The position numbers and the translations under genes were made by a program. The notes beneath the pieces are model-generated. The model was not told the origin of the DNA and did not search any database. It saw only the letters and a program-made list of their open reading frames with translations. Of a stretch of DNA of 64,000 nt, positions 52,489 to 60,563 are shown in pieces (positions within the stretch are counted from its first letter, which is position 1; each line of letters starts with the position of its first letter). The DNA lies in assembly GCA_046328475.1 (NCBI GenBank), contig JAXLWN010000023.1, positions 28,528-92,527 on the forward strand, given 5' to 3'. The DNA is from CADCWN01 sp046328475. GTDB lineage: Bacteria; Chloroflexota; Chloroflexia; Thermomicrobiales; CADCWN01.

Positions 52489-53367
52489 TTAGGGGAGGAT
52501 TTCGATCGCTAGCTGGCTGAGGAGGTCGGGATCGGCCAGGAGCGCGATTTCGGCCACTTTGCCGTCGCGGAGCGTGAATGCAAAGGCCACGCGCGGCGTG
52601 CCTTTGGTCGCCCACACGCCGCCGGGCAGGCCGTCGATCAGCGCCAGTTGCGCGGCCTGTGCCGCGCCGTTGAACTGCTCGGCCACGGCGGTTGCGCCAC
52701 GGAGCTCCGGGGTCGTGATCCAGCCGCTCCGCGCGCCCATCCGGAGCGCGGCCTCGTCGGTGCGCAGGACCACGTCGGGGGCGAGGACCGAGAGTAGGGC
52801 CTGGAAGTCGCCGCCGCGCGAGGCGCGGAAGAAGGCTTCCACGATCTCCCGCCGTCGCGCTACGTCGGCCGAATAGCCATCTTCCGACGTGCCTTGCACG
52901 CGGCGGCGGCCACGGCTGGCGAGCTGGCGGGTGGCGGCGGGGGAGCGGTCGACGATGCTGGCGATTTCGTCGAAGGAGACGCCGAAAACATCGTGCAGCA
53001 CGAAGGCGACGCGCTCGGCCGGGGCGAGGCGATCGAGCACGGCGAGCATGGCCAGGCCGACCGATTCCGCCAGCACCGCCTCGCGCTCGGGATCGGCGGC
53101 GTCGGGCAGGTCGGCGCTCTCTGGCGTGAGCGCTTCCTCGCGACGTGAGCGGCGCGAGCGCAGCATGTCGAGGCAGACCCGCGCCACGACCGTGGTCAGC
53201 CAGCCGCTGAGGTTCTCCACGGCGCTGGTGTCGGCGCGGCTCAGCCGCAGCCAGGCTTCCTGCACCGCGTCGTCGGCCTCGCTGGTCGAGCCGAGCAGCC
53301 GGTAGGCCACCGACCGCAAGCGTGTGCGATCGGTCTCGAAGCGCCCCGCCAGCAAGTCTCCGTGCAT
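52489..53367 (-). CDS. ECF sigma factor with SnoaL-like C-terminal domain (SigJ/ECF41-like)
   Basis: 292 residues. Region 2: RLRSVAYRLLGSTSEADDAV, QEAWLRLSRAD; region 4: LAPAERVAFVLHDVFGVSFD then EIASIVDRSPAATRQLASRG. The C-terminal 120 residues (VEAFFRASRGGDFQALLSVL onward) are a SnoaL-like domain that in this group tunes sigma activity. The usual ECF41 signature sequences (WLPEP, DGGGK, NPDKL) are absent or weak (DPDLL at the end), so it is a related branch. No anti-sigma gene is next to it. Upstream is a TGTCACA-N16-CGTC promoter, the ECF41 type, suggesting autoregulation. ATG 53365-53367. Confidence 0.9.
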   Translation of the reverse strand: MHGDLLAGRFETDRTRLRSVAYRLLGSTSEADDAVQEAWLRLSRADTSAVENLSGWLTTVVARVCLDMLRSRRSRREEALTPESADLPDAADPEREAVLAESVGLAMLAVLDRLAPAERVAFVLHDVFGVSFDEIASIVDRSPAATRQLASRGRRRVQGTSEDGYSADVARRREIVEAFFRASRGGDFQALLSVLAPDVVLRTDEAALRMGARSGWITTPELRGATAVAEQFNGAAQAAQLALIDGLPGGVWATKGTPRVAFAFTLRDGKVAEIALLADPDLLSQLAIEILP

Positions 53368-53368
53368 C

Positions 53369-53395
53369 GGTCACATTCTCCCGGTTGGTTACGTC
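53369..53395 (+). promoter_or_regulatory. ECF41-type promoter reading toward the VOC gene
   Basis: GGTCACA (53369-53375), 16 bases, CGTC (53392-53395). One mismatch to the published ECF41 pattern TGTCACA-N16-CGTC. It begins two bases from the sigma-factor start codon. Confidence 0.65.
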
Positions 53396-53431
53396 AGCGG
53401 TTTGACGGGCCGTTGGTTCCGTCGCTGGGTT

Positions 53432-53458
53432 GACGAGCCGCGCGGGGCTCATGTGACA
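53432..53458 (-). promoter_or_regulatory. ECF41-type promoter reading toward the sigma factor gene
   Basis: On the minus strand TGTCACA (53458-53452), 16 bases, CGTC (53435-53432): an exact match to the ECF41 pattern. The expected transcript start is near 53425, about 58 bases before the sigma-factor start codon. Confidence 0.75.
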
Positions 53459-53473
53459 GGAAGGATAGCAAAG

Positions 53474-53869
53474 ATGAGGATCAAGCTGACCAGCATTTTT
53501 GTGGACGATCAGGAGAAGGCGCTGGGTTTCTATACCGACGTCCTGGGTTTCGTGAAGAAGGCGGATTTTAGCCAGGGGCCGTTTCGCTGGCTGACGGTGG
53601 CCTCGGCCGAGGAACCGGGCGGCACCGAGTTGCAGTTGGCGCTCAACGACAATCCGGCGGCGCGGGCCTACCAGCAGGCGATCTTCGGGCAGAATCAGCC
53701 GGCGGCGATGTTCTACAGCGACGACATTCAGGCCGACTATGAGCGCATCAAGGCTGCCGGGGGCGATTTCACCATGCCGCCGACCAAGGTGACCGGTTCG
53801 ACGATCGCGATGGTGAACGATACCTGCGGCAATCTGATCCAGCTGGTGCAGTTGTCCTGGCAGGGCTGA
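53474..53869 (+). CDS. VOC (glyoxalase/bleomycin-resistance) family protein
   Basis: 131 residues with two beta-alpha-beta3 modules of the vicinal-oxygen-chelate fold: KLTSIFVDDQEKALGFYTDV and VLGFVKKADFS in the first, MFYSDDIQADYERIKAAGGD and FTMPPTK in the second, ending DTCGNLIQLVQL with the usual metal-ligand position. Family members bind or modify small toxic molecules. It is divergent from, and has the same type of promoter as, the ECF sigma factor, so it is probably a direct target. ATG 53474 follows AGGAAGG. Confidence 0.88.
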   Translation: MRIKLTSIFVDDQEKALGFYTDVLGFVKKADFSQGPFRWLTVASAEEPGGTELQLALNDNPAARAYQQAIFGQNQPAAMFYSDDIQADYERIKAAGGDFTMPPTKVTGSTIAMVNDTCGNLIQLVQLSWQG

Positions 53870-53922
53870 CCTCACCCCGCCGCCTGCGGGCGGCACACCT
53901 CTCCCGCGAGGAGAGGGGGAGT
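53870..53922. repeat. two-hairpin palindromic element after the VOC gene
   Basis: CCGCCGCCTGCGGGCGG (53877-53893) and CCTCTCCCGCGAGGAGAGG (53898-53916) are neighbouring hairpins; the element starts at the base after the VOC stop. The rest of the 53923-54183 spacer has no gene that I can support. Confidence 0.75.
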
Positions 53923-54183
53923 CTCGATCCGGCGAGCAATACGGAAATTGGAGCGCTGCGAGTTGAATCTGTAACGCAAGCATCTATGGTTTGCTGCGCC
54001 GTTTTTCTCGCGTTTCGGGCAGCCTTAACCGAACCCCCGCCATGGCCCGATGAAGTTTGGGGGGCTATAGCGGGGGTTCGGGCGTGTCTGGGGTTCGGGA
54101 TGGGGTCTACCCAGGAGATGGGTGGGCGTGAGAGAATGCGGGGCGCGAACGTCGCGGCATGTGTGGATTTGGGAGGGTGTGGG

Positions 54184-55275
54184 ATGGTCGATCAGCTGGC
54201 GCGGGTGCGGGAGTGGCTGGAGAAGTTTGTCGCTGCGGGGGAGATCGCGGGTGGGGCGGTCGCGGCGGCGAGGGGGGGTGAGCAGGCGGTCGAAATCTAC
54301 GTGGGCGAGGCGAGGTCGGGGCAGGCGGCGAGCGCGGGGACGTTGTGGCCGCTGGCGTCGATCTCGAAGTCGTATTCGGCGGCGATGGTGATGGCGGCGG
54401 TGGAGCGTGGTTATGTCACGCTCTCGACGCGGGTGTGCGAGGTGTTCCCCGACTTCAAGGAGGAAGGGCGCGAGGCGATCAATCTGCGGCACCTGCTGAC
54501 GCACACCTCGGGGCTGATCTACGAGTCGCCGCAGATGGAGGAGCGGCTGAAGGCGCAGTTGCCGATGGATGAGATTCTGCGCGAGGCGTACAGCGGTCCG
54601 CTGATGTTCACGCCCGGCACGGCGCTGAGTTACAGCGACTATGGCTACGGGATGGCGGGGTGGATGGCGGCGGCGGCGGTCGGGCGGCCGTTCGCGGAGT
54701 TGGTGCGCGAGTGGGTGCTGGAGCCTGCGGGGCTGCGCGATACGTTCATGCCGCCGCCGGTGGGGGAGCATGGTCGGTTGGCGTATGTGAAGGGGCCGCT
54801 GGCGGAGGGGACGGAGGGGGCGATGTACAACTCGCCCTATGCGCTCGGGCTGGCGCACCCGTCGTTCGGCACGGTGGCGAGCGCGACTGATTTGATGCGC
54901 TTCGGGCTGCTCTTCGCGCCGGGCGGCAAGACGCGCGTCCACTCGGCGGCGACGGTGCGGACGATGACGACGGATCAGACGGGGGGCCGCGCGCCGGGGA
55001 TGATGCCGGGGTTCGACGATCCGGCCGGGCCGCCGCTGCCGTGGGGGATCGGGTTCTCGATCCAGGCTCCGCACTCGCGCGCACCGTATGGCGACCTCGC
55101 GCCGGTCGGCACGGCGGGGCACGGCGGGGCGTCGGGGTGCCGGTTGATCATCGATCTGGCCGATGACATCGTGATCGGGATCGTCACGAACACGCACGCG
55201 CGCGAGGGGCGCGAGCGGTGGATGCAGCGGTTGGATGTGGTGAGCAATGGGGTGATGGCAGCCTTGACGGAATAG
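54184..55275 (+). CDS. serine hydrolase, class C beta-lactamase/esterase family
   Basis: 363 residues. S-x-x-K nucleophile in LASISKSYSAA (about 57-60), Y-x-N-like motif YSDYGYGM (about 148, with Asp in place of Asn), and H-G-G in TAGHGGASGCRL (about 319). NLRHLLTHTSGL is the usual helix before the second motif. Such proteins are esterases, D-amino peptidases or beta-lactamases; no signal peptide is seen, so it is probably cytosolic. ATG 54184 is chosen because the upstream part of the long frame is not conserved-looking and GGAGGG lies 11 bases before it. Confidence 0.85.
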   Translation: MVDQLARVREWLEKFVAAGEIAGGAVAAARGGEQAVEIYVGEARSGQAASAGTLWPLASISKSYSAAMVMAAVERGYVTLSTRVCEVFPDFKEEGREAINLRHLLTHTSGLIYESPQMEERLKAQLPMDEILREAYSGPLMFTPGTALSYSDYGYGMAGWMAAAAVGRPFAELVREWVLEPAGLRDTFMPPPVGEHGRLAYVKGPLAEGTEGAMYNSPYALGLAHPSFGTVASATDLMRFGLLFAPGGKTRVHSAATVRTMTTDQTGGRAPGMMPGFDDPAGPPLPWGIGFSIQAPHSRAPYGDLAPVGTAGHGGASGCRLIIDLADDIVIGIVTNTHAREGRERWMQRLDVVSNGVMAALTE

Positions 55276-55350
55276 TAACGAGTAACGAGTAACGAGTAAT
55301 GAGGAGGGACGTTACCCCACTCGTTACTCGTTACTCGTTACTCGTTACTT
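55274..55350. repeat. 7-base repeats in inverted pair (AGTAACG units)
   Basis: AGTAACG x3 and AGTAATG (55274-55301) starts inside the TAG stop of the hydrolase gene; ACTCGTT units (55319-55350) end in the TAA stop (55351-55349) of the convergent KDG kinase gene. The pair fills the entire 73-base spacer. Confidence 0.9.
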
Positions 55351-56311
55351 ATCGATTGATGTCGCGGGTGGAGGCGTTGGCGACTTCGTCCCAGCGGGCG
55401 AAGACTTCGATGTCGCCGGAGGCGGTGGTGGCGTGCGCGCCGCAGCGGTTGGCGAGGGCGAGGCTGTCGGCCATGTCCATGCCGCGCAGCTGGCCGGTGA
55501 GGAAGCCGGCGGCGAAGGCGTCGCCCGCGCCGACCGGGTCGACGACGCGCGGGAGTTTGACGGCGGGGGCGTGGGTCTGGCCCTCGCGGGTGAAGGCGGT
55601 GGTGCCGTCCGCGCCTTCCTTGATGATGACGAGTTGCAGCGTGGGCGAGTGGGCGAAGAGCGCCTTCGCGCAGGCTGCGGCGTCGTCTTCGCCGGTCAGC
55701 AACTGGGCTTCGTCCAGGCCGGGGAGGATGATGTCGGCGCGCGTGGAGAGGTCGAGCAGGGTGGAGCGGAACTCTTCCTTGCTCCAGAGCTTCAGGCGCA
55801 GGTTGGGGTCGAGCGTGACGGGGACGCCGCGCGAGCGGGCGATCTCGGCGGCGGCGAAGACGGTCTCGCGGCAACTGGCGGAGAGGGCGGGCGTGATGCC
55901 GGTGAGGTGGAGGTAGCGCCCGCTGGCGATGTAGTCGGCGTCGAGGTCGTCGGGCGAGAGGCGGCTGGCGGCGGAGTTGCGCCGGTAGTAGATCACGTCG
56001 ATCGGGCCGATTTCGCGGCGCTCGCGGATCATCAGGCCGCTCGGCGCGGCGGAATCGTATTTGGCGCGGGAGACATCGACGCCCTCGCCGCGCAGGCGGA
56101 AGAGGATGGCGCGGCCGAATTCTTCCTCGCCGACGCGGCCGATCCAGGCGGCGGTCTGCCCGAGGCGGCAGAGACCGATCGCGACGTTGGCCTCGGCCCC
56201 GGCGACCATGCGGCGGAAGGTGGTGGCCTCGCGCAGGGGGCCGATCTGCTCGGCGAGCATGAGGACCATCGTCTCGCCGAGGGTGACCATGTCGAAGCGC
56301 TTCTCGGTCAT
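55349..56311 (-). CDS. kdgK: 2-keto-3-deoxygluconate kinase (PfkB family)
   Basis: 320-residue PfkB/ribokinase-like sugar kinase. Motif 1 around GAEANVAIGLCRLGQTAAWI (about 38-57), motif 2 VDPVGAGDAFAAGFLTGQL with the catalytic Asp (about 252-270). The stretch GPIDVIYYRRNSAASRLSPD contacts the sugar acid in KDG kinases. It phosphorylates 2-keto-3-deoxygluconate to KDPG. Its start overlaps the stop of the upstream aldolase gene by four bases, giving a compact Entner-Doudoroff-type pair. Confidence 0.9.
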   Translation of the reverse strand: MTEKRFDMVTLGETMVLMLAEQIGPLREATTFRRMVAGAEANVAIGLCRLGQTAAWIGRVGEEEFGRAILFRLRGEGVDVSRAKYDSAAPSGLMIRERREIGPIDVIYYRRNSAASRLSPDDLDADYIASGRYLHLTGITPALSASCRETVFAAAEIARSRGVPVTLDPNLRLKLWSKEEFRSTLLDLSTRADIILPGLDEAQLLTGEDDAAACAKALFAHSPTLQLVIIKEGADGTTAFTREGQTHAPAVKLPRVVDPVGAGDAFAAGFLTGQLRGMDMADSLALANRCGAHATTASGDIEVFARWDEVANASTRDINR

Positions 56312-56976
56312 CGGGCACCTCGCGCGGGGGCGGCGGCGGCGATGAATCCGGCGGCGCGGCGGGTGAGTTCGTCGAAGCGCCCGGCGGCGACGAGCGGGCC
56401 ATCGACCAGCGCGGAGCCGATGCCGAGGCCCCAGGCCCCGGCGGCGATGAAGTCGCCCGCGTTGTCGAGCGTGACGCCGCCGGTGGGCAGGAAGGGGATC
56501 TGGCGCAGCGGGCCGCGCAGGTCCTTGATGTAGCCGGGGCCGACGGGTCCGGCCGGGAAGAGTTTGACGAGGGTCGCGCCCGCGCGCCAGGCGGTGAAGG
56601 CTTCGGTGGCGGTGAAGGCACCGGGGACGCAGGGGATGCCGCGCGCGGCCATCGCGCCGATCAGCTCGGGGTCGGTGTGGGGGCTGACGATGTAGGTCGC
56701 GCCCGCCGCCAGGGCTTTCTCGGCGGTGGGGATATCCATCACCGTCCCCGCGCCGACGAGCATGCGGTCGCCCATGGCGTCGCTGATGGCGCGGATCATG
56801 TCGAAGACGCCGTCGCTGTCGCAGGTGACTTCGATGGCGCGGACGCCGCCGGCGTAGATCGCCTCGGCGGTGGCGACGGCCTGGGCGGCGTCGGTGCGGC
56901 GGAGGATGGCGACGACGCGGGTGTCGGCGAGGAGGTCGGGGATCGGGGGGCGCGCGGTGGCGGCGGCGCTGGTCAT
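56308..56976 (-). CDS. eda: KDPG aldolase (2-dehydro-3-deoxy-6-phosphogluconate aldolase)
   Basis: 222-residue TIM-barrel class I aldolase that splits KDPG to pyruvate and glyceraldehyde 3-phosphate. Conserved blocks: TRVVAILRRTDAAQAVATAE, IEVTCDSD with catalytic Glu, GAGTVMDIPTAEKALAAGAT, YIVSPHTDPELI, and the Schiff-base Lys in TLVKLFPAGPVG. PFLPTGGVTLDN and GIGSALV bind phosphate. ATG 56976 with AAAGGAG. Translationally coupled to kdgK downstream. A related activity on KDPGal cannot be excluded. Confidence 0.92.
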   Translation of the reverse strand: MTSAAATARPPIPDLLADTRVVAILRRTDAAQAVATAEAIYAGGVRAIEVTCDSDGVFDMIRAISDAMGDRMLVGAGTVMDIPTAEKALAAGATYIVSPHTDPELIGAMAARGIPCVPGAFTATEAFTAWRAGATLVKLFPAGPVGPGYIKDLRGPLRQIPFLPTGGVTLDNAGDFIAAGAWGLGIGSALVDGPLVAAGRFDELTRRAAGFIAAAAPARGAR

Positions 56977-57240
56977 GGGTGGCTCCTTTCGAGTGGTGGT
57001 TGGTTTCCGCTGGCTTGGTCTATCGGTGGCAGCGCGGGGCTGCGAGGGCGATTGGGTTTGGCCGAAGTGTACCATCTTGGGGGAGGGGCTTGGATGCGGT
57101 GCCGGGGGTGCCGTTGGACTGAATCACCCACTGCGGTGGGTACCGGGCTGGAGGCGACCTGCGGGTCGCCGCGAAGTCCGCCTGCGCGGACTGGGCAGTG
57201 ATGCGCCGTGCCTTCCGTGGATGCGGTTGCCTCGCGACGT

Positions 57241-57265
57241 GGGCGACGCGGTGCGTCGCCCCTAC
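57241..57265. repeat. GGGCG...CGCCCCTAC hairpin element, copy 2
   Basis: GGGCGACGC-GGT-GCGTCGCCC followed by CTAC. Also nearby are two smaller hairpins, GCGACC-TGC-GGTCGC (57150-57166) and GTCCGC-CTG-CGCGGAC (57175-57191). The 56977-57448 spacer holds these repeats and a possible -10 element CATAAT at 57334-57339 for the next gene. Confidence 0.7.
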
Positions 57266-57448
57266 AAAGGACGTGCCCTGCGCGGATTTGGTGATTGTCT
57301 TACGGAGTTGGGCAGGGTTTGCGTGCGGCGTGGCATAATTGCGTGGTATGGCGGTATCTCTGGCACGGCTCTTGCTGCGTCGGGCTGCTGCAACATTGCT
57401 GAGCGCCCGCACCCGTGGCGCTGATCGTACAGGAAGGGATGAGCGCGC

Positions 57449-57736
57449 ATGAGCGGCCTGATACGCGGGATGATCGACCAGGTGCTGAAGAACATGGGCG
57501 AGGGCGAGCGCAAGGAGTCGGTCAACTACGTCACCGACCGCATGATCGAGAAGATGAACAATGAGGAGCGCGTCACCCTCCTGATGATGATCCTGGACCG
57601 GGTGATGAGCAATCTCTCGGACGAGGAGAAGGCCAACCTGGCCGGGCGCGTGGCGACGCGCTTGCAGGAGCAGGCGGGCGACGCGGGGGCGGATATTGGC
57701 GTCGGGGAGCCGGGCGCGACGAATCCTTCTGCCTGA
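57449..57736 (+). CDS. unrecognised 95-residue helical protein
   Basis: Charged, almost all-helical: MSGLIRGMIDQVLKNMGEGE, then YVTDRMIEKMNNEERVTLLM, LDRVMSNLSDEEKANLAGRV, with an unstructured Gly/Ala/Pro tail. ATG 57449 follows GGAAGGG. It is 36 bases upstream of the next, larger gene and surely co-transcribed. No family is recognised. The methionine-rich amphipathic helices would suit a membrane-surface or protein-partner role, but nothing specific is claimed. Confidence 0.75.
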   Translation: MSGLIRGMIDQVLKNMGEGERKESVNYVTDRMIEKMNNEERVTLLMMILDRVMSNLSDEEKANLAGRVATRLQEQAGDAGADIGVGEPGATNPSA

Positions 57737-57772
57737 CGACTGGGCAGGACCGAGCGGACGGGGGTACGCGGC

Positions 57773-58957
57773 ATGGATGACGGCGGAACGGATATCCTCG
57801 GGCAGCCTTTGCGCAGGCTCCAGAAGTGGAGCGAGCGTTGGCCGGAGTGGGCCGACGGCGCGGCGTCGCGCGTGCAGGAGTTCGACCCGGACGATCTGTC
57901 GTCGGCGCAGGTCGTCGGCATCGCGGTCGGCGTGGCGTCGGCGATCGGCGGGCTGATGGTCGCGCTGGGGCCGAGCGAGCCGCCGGTGATGCAGGCGGCG
58001 AGCAGGACGCGGACGCGGGTGGCCGCGCGCCGGGCGGCCGGGAACCGTCGCCGCGACCGCCGGGCCCCGACCGAAGTGGATGGGATGACGCTGGGCGAGC
58101 GGGCGACGCTCACCTTCGCCCCCCTCGCCGAGGGGCTGGCGGAGTCGGCCGGGATCGCCGCCACCCAGGTAGCACAAGGGAGGACCGCGATGCAGGAACA
58201 GTGGGCCGATTTGTCCGAGCGCGGCGGGAAGCTGACCCGGCGTTCCCGCAAGGAGATCCAGAAGCAGGCGGGCGAGTTGCAGAAGCAGATTCGCATCTTG
58301 CAGAAGCAGTTGGCGAAGCAGTCGAAGCGCGCGGGGAGCAGGCTGCCGGATACGAGCGGGGTGCGCGAGGCGGCGGCGCAGGCGCGGAGCAATGCGGGGC
58401 AGCGCTTCGCGGCGGTTGGCGCGGCGACGGCGGCGGCGGCGACGCCGCTGATCGAGCGTGCGCGCCACGTCGAGTTGCCGAGCCAAGTGCGCGGGCTGGC
58501 CGATACGACGCGCGAGCGGACGGTTGACCTGACCGGGCGGGTGCGCGAGGAGTTCGTGCCGCTGGTGGTCGAGCGGGCCGGGAAGGTGCGCGAGGAGATT
58601 GTGCCGCTCGTCGCCGAGCGCGCGAGCCGGGTCCGGCGGGAGGTGGTGCCGCAGGTGGCGGAGGCGGCGTCGCGCATCGGGCAGCGCTTCAAGGAGGCGG
58701 GCGAGGAGTCGGTCGCCGATCTGGCCGGGGTGGGGCAGGCGACGGTCGCCGCGCTCTCCGCGCCCGCGCCGAGCAAGAAGCGGAGCGCGGCGGGGATGGG
58801 CCTCTGGGCGGTGATCATCGCGGCGATCATCGGGCTGGTGGTCTACTACCTGCAGGATGATGAGCGGCGGCAGCAGTTCCTGAATACGGCGCAGTCGATC
58901 GCCGAGCAGGGGCGGGAGATTATTCGCGACTTCCAGGGGTATGACGAGGAGTTTTAG
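57773..58957 (+). CDS. unrecognised membrane protein with 15-residue amphipathic repeats
   Basis: 394 residues. A hydrophobic helix at about 45-66 (AQVVGIAVGVASAIGGLMVA), a basic stretch, long predicted helices (KEIQKQAGELQKQIRILQKQ), then three to four 15-residue repeats at about 255-305 with the pattern R-V-R-E-E-x-V-P-L-V-x-E-R-A-(G/S), and a C-terminal membrane helix (WAVIIAAIIGLVVYYLQ, about 345-361) followed by a short tail. The repeats resemble apolipoprotein- or LEA-like amphipathic helices that lie on membranes. With the small upstream gene it forms a two-gene unit. No known family is identified. Confidence 0.8.
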   Translation: MDDGGTDILGQPLRRLQKWSERWPEWADGAASRVQEFDPDDLSSAQVVGIAVGVASAIGGLMVALGPSEPPVMQAASRTRTRVAARRAAGNRRRDRRAPTEVDGMTLGERATLTFAPLAEGLAESAGIAATQVAQGRTAMQEQWADLSERGGKLTRRSRKEIQKQAGELQKQIRILQKQLAKQSKRAGSRLPDTSGVREAAAQARSNAGQRFAAVGAATAAAATPLIERARHVELPSQVRGLADTTRERTVDLTGRVREEFVPLVVERAGKVREEIVPLVAERASRVRREVVPQVAEAASRIGQRFKEAGEESVADLAGVGQATVAALSAPAPSKKRSAAGMGLWAVIIAAIIGLVVYYLQDDERRQQFLNTAQSIAEQGREIIRDFQGYDEEF

Positions 58958-58986
58958 GAAAGAACGGGCAGAAAGTGGCGAGAGGC

Positions 58987-59023
58987 AAGTGGCGAGGGGT
59001 ACTCCCTCGCCACTTGTTGTTTC
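58987..59023 (+). terminator. intrinsic terminator of the two-gene operon
   Basis: AAGTGGCGAGGG (58987-58998) pairs with CCCTCGCCACTT (59003-59014), four-base loop, followed by GTTGTTTCT. Placed 30 bases after the stop. Confidence 0.85.
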
Positions 59024-59257
59024 TACATGCTACTCTATTGTTGCGAAACGGTTGTTCACAGACTAGGTGGTCGGACAATGGCGGCGACTCTAGCACAACT
59101 CGATATCTGATGGGTGACCTGGGCTGAGAGGCTTCGCCGTGCGAAGCGCCTGCGCGGGCTCGATTGCGCGTCAGCCTGCTGGAGATCGGGCAGCGGCGGG
59201 AGTTTCCTGCTTCCGCTGGCGGCAGGCGGAGTGCTAACTGCCTGACGTCGCGTCTTC

Positions 59258-59480
59258 TAGCTTCGTGTGACCCACCTTCCTGCCGCGCCTGCTCCACCAC
59301 TGCCAGCACGAAGGCGCGCTTCCCATCGACGTACTGCTGTCCGTTCCGGCCATGCTCGCGGGCGAGGTCCTGCTTCAGGCGGTGATACGCCTCCATCGTC
59401 TCGGGGTGCTGACGGAGATAGTCGCGGAACACCAACATTTCCGTCCAGCCTCGCTTTCACCGGCATGGTGCATGACTTTG
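59258..59480 (-). pseudogene. C-terminal fragment of a GrpB-family (UPF0157) protein
   Basis: MLVFRDYLRQHPETMEAYHR, LKQDLAREHGRNGQQYVDGK, RAFVLAVVEQARQEGGS match the end of GrpB/dephospho-CoA-kinase-associated nucleotidyltransferase-fold proteins, in which F-R-D-Y-L-R-x-H-P-E starts the last helices. Immediately upstream, HHAGESEAGRK is readable one base out of frame. The rest of the protein, some 120 residues, is missing. Clear remnant. Interval 59024-59257 shows nothing else. Confidence 0.6.
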
Positions 59481-59574
59481 GCAGAAATCAACTTGCGAAA
59501 CGATCTCACCACTACCAGGACGGCTTCTTTGTTGGCGACATTCGAGCCTTCAATGGACAGTCGCGCAGGCGATT

Positions 59575-60341
59575 CTTAACGCGGTGAGCCATCGCGATTA
59601 CCGTCTGGCGGTTCGGTGTTCGTTGAAAGCCGCACAAACTGGAGATCAGCAGCCAGGCGGCTTTCCTCCGGAATTACCGTCGATAACATCCTGTGGAAGC
59701 CGTTCCCACGCAATCGGCGTATTGCAGAGACACTTGTCCGCTGCGGCCTTGTCGAACGATCCGGGCAGGGTGCCAATCGAATGTTCGAGGATGCATCCGT
59801 GAGAGCAAACGCAGCCCTGACTTCTGCCTGACGCCCACGGTACGATTGACGCTCTGGGGTGAAGTGCAAGATCCTCGATTCGTGGTTTTCTCGGCAAGAT
59901 CGGCGAAGAGACGTCACGTTTCGTCACTGAGGATTTCCTTGTGCCGGATGCTATTCGCCGCGAGCAGTCGGTGCCACAGGAGTTACGCGAACGACTTCCT
60001 TATCTGCGTGATCGCGGCGTGATAGACGATCTATGGCAGAGGCAGAGGAACGCGCTACCTGCTGTCGCGGCGATTCTACGAACTGGCCGGTGAGCGAGGT
60101 ACCTACCATGCGGCGAGGGCTCGATAGGGCCACTCATAAGGCACTGCTGCTCAAGCACATTGAGGATAATCGTACAGGCGGGTACGCGCTCAGAACTGAT
60201 GCAAGTGCTTCCAGAGGTAGGCGCATGACGATGCAGAACCTGATACGTGAGATGAAGGCCGAGGGTATGGTGCATTCCAACGGCCGCACGCGAGGCGCGC
60301 TATGGTATCCTGGTCGGAGCCCGATACTATTGCGTCAATAG
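59575..60341 (+). pseudogene. C-terminal part of an AlbA_2/RecG-like ATP-binding protein, decayed
   Basis: Pieces in several frames: AVSHRDYRL (about 59583-59610), then RLSSGITVDNILW, PRNRRIAETLVRCGLVERSG, QGANRMFED, then CIRESKRSPDF, VRLTLWGEVQDPRFVVF, FVTEDFLVPDAIRREQSVPQ, ELRERLPYLRDRGVI, RYLLSRRFYELAGERGTY, RATHKALLLKHIEDN, NLIREMKAEGMVHSNGRTRG. The pattern (HRDY, PRNRxIAExLxRxGLVERxGQG) is that of proteins with an AlbA_2 DNA-binding domain and a degenerate ATPase C-terminal part. At least four frame changes, N-terminal half missing. Lower GC content than its surroundings. Confidence 0.65.
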
Positions 60342-60368
60342 GTAATGACTATTGACGCAACGCAATAG
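60327..60368. repeat. inverted repeat CTATTGCGTCAATAG / CTATTGACGCAACGCAATAG
   Basis: The arms (60327-60341 and 60349-60368) are inverse copies with a 5-base insertion in the right arm; the left arm ends at the stop codon of the decayed gene. Could be a terminator or the edge of a former mobile segment. 60369-60563 holds no gene. Confidence 0.6.
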
Positions 60369-60563
60369 CTACCAATCAGAACAAAAGTTCCCGCCCGGAC
60401 GAATTGTGACGGCGTCTGTTGTAGGCTTGGTCATAGCAGCACCTCAGGGGTCAGGGGGGATGTTCGCGCTGCGGGCAGGCGAGGCCAGGGGTTCTAGACG
60501 CCGTGTTCTCTCCCAAGCATAGCACGGCCTGCTTGTCTCCCGAGCGCTGCGATAGGGATTCGA

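Noticed and set aside
11274..55350. Regularly spaced repeats that might be CRISPR arrays
   Set aside because: Units are 7-8 bases long with no spacers between them, and no cas gene is present.
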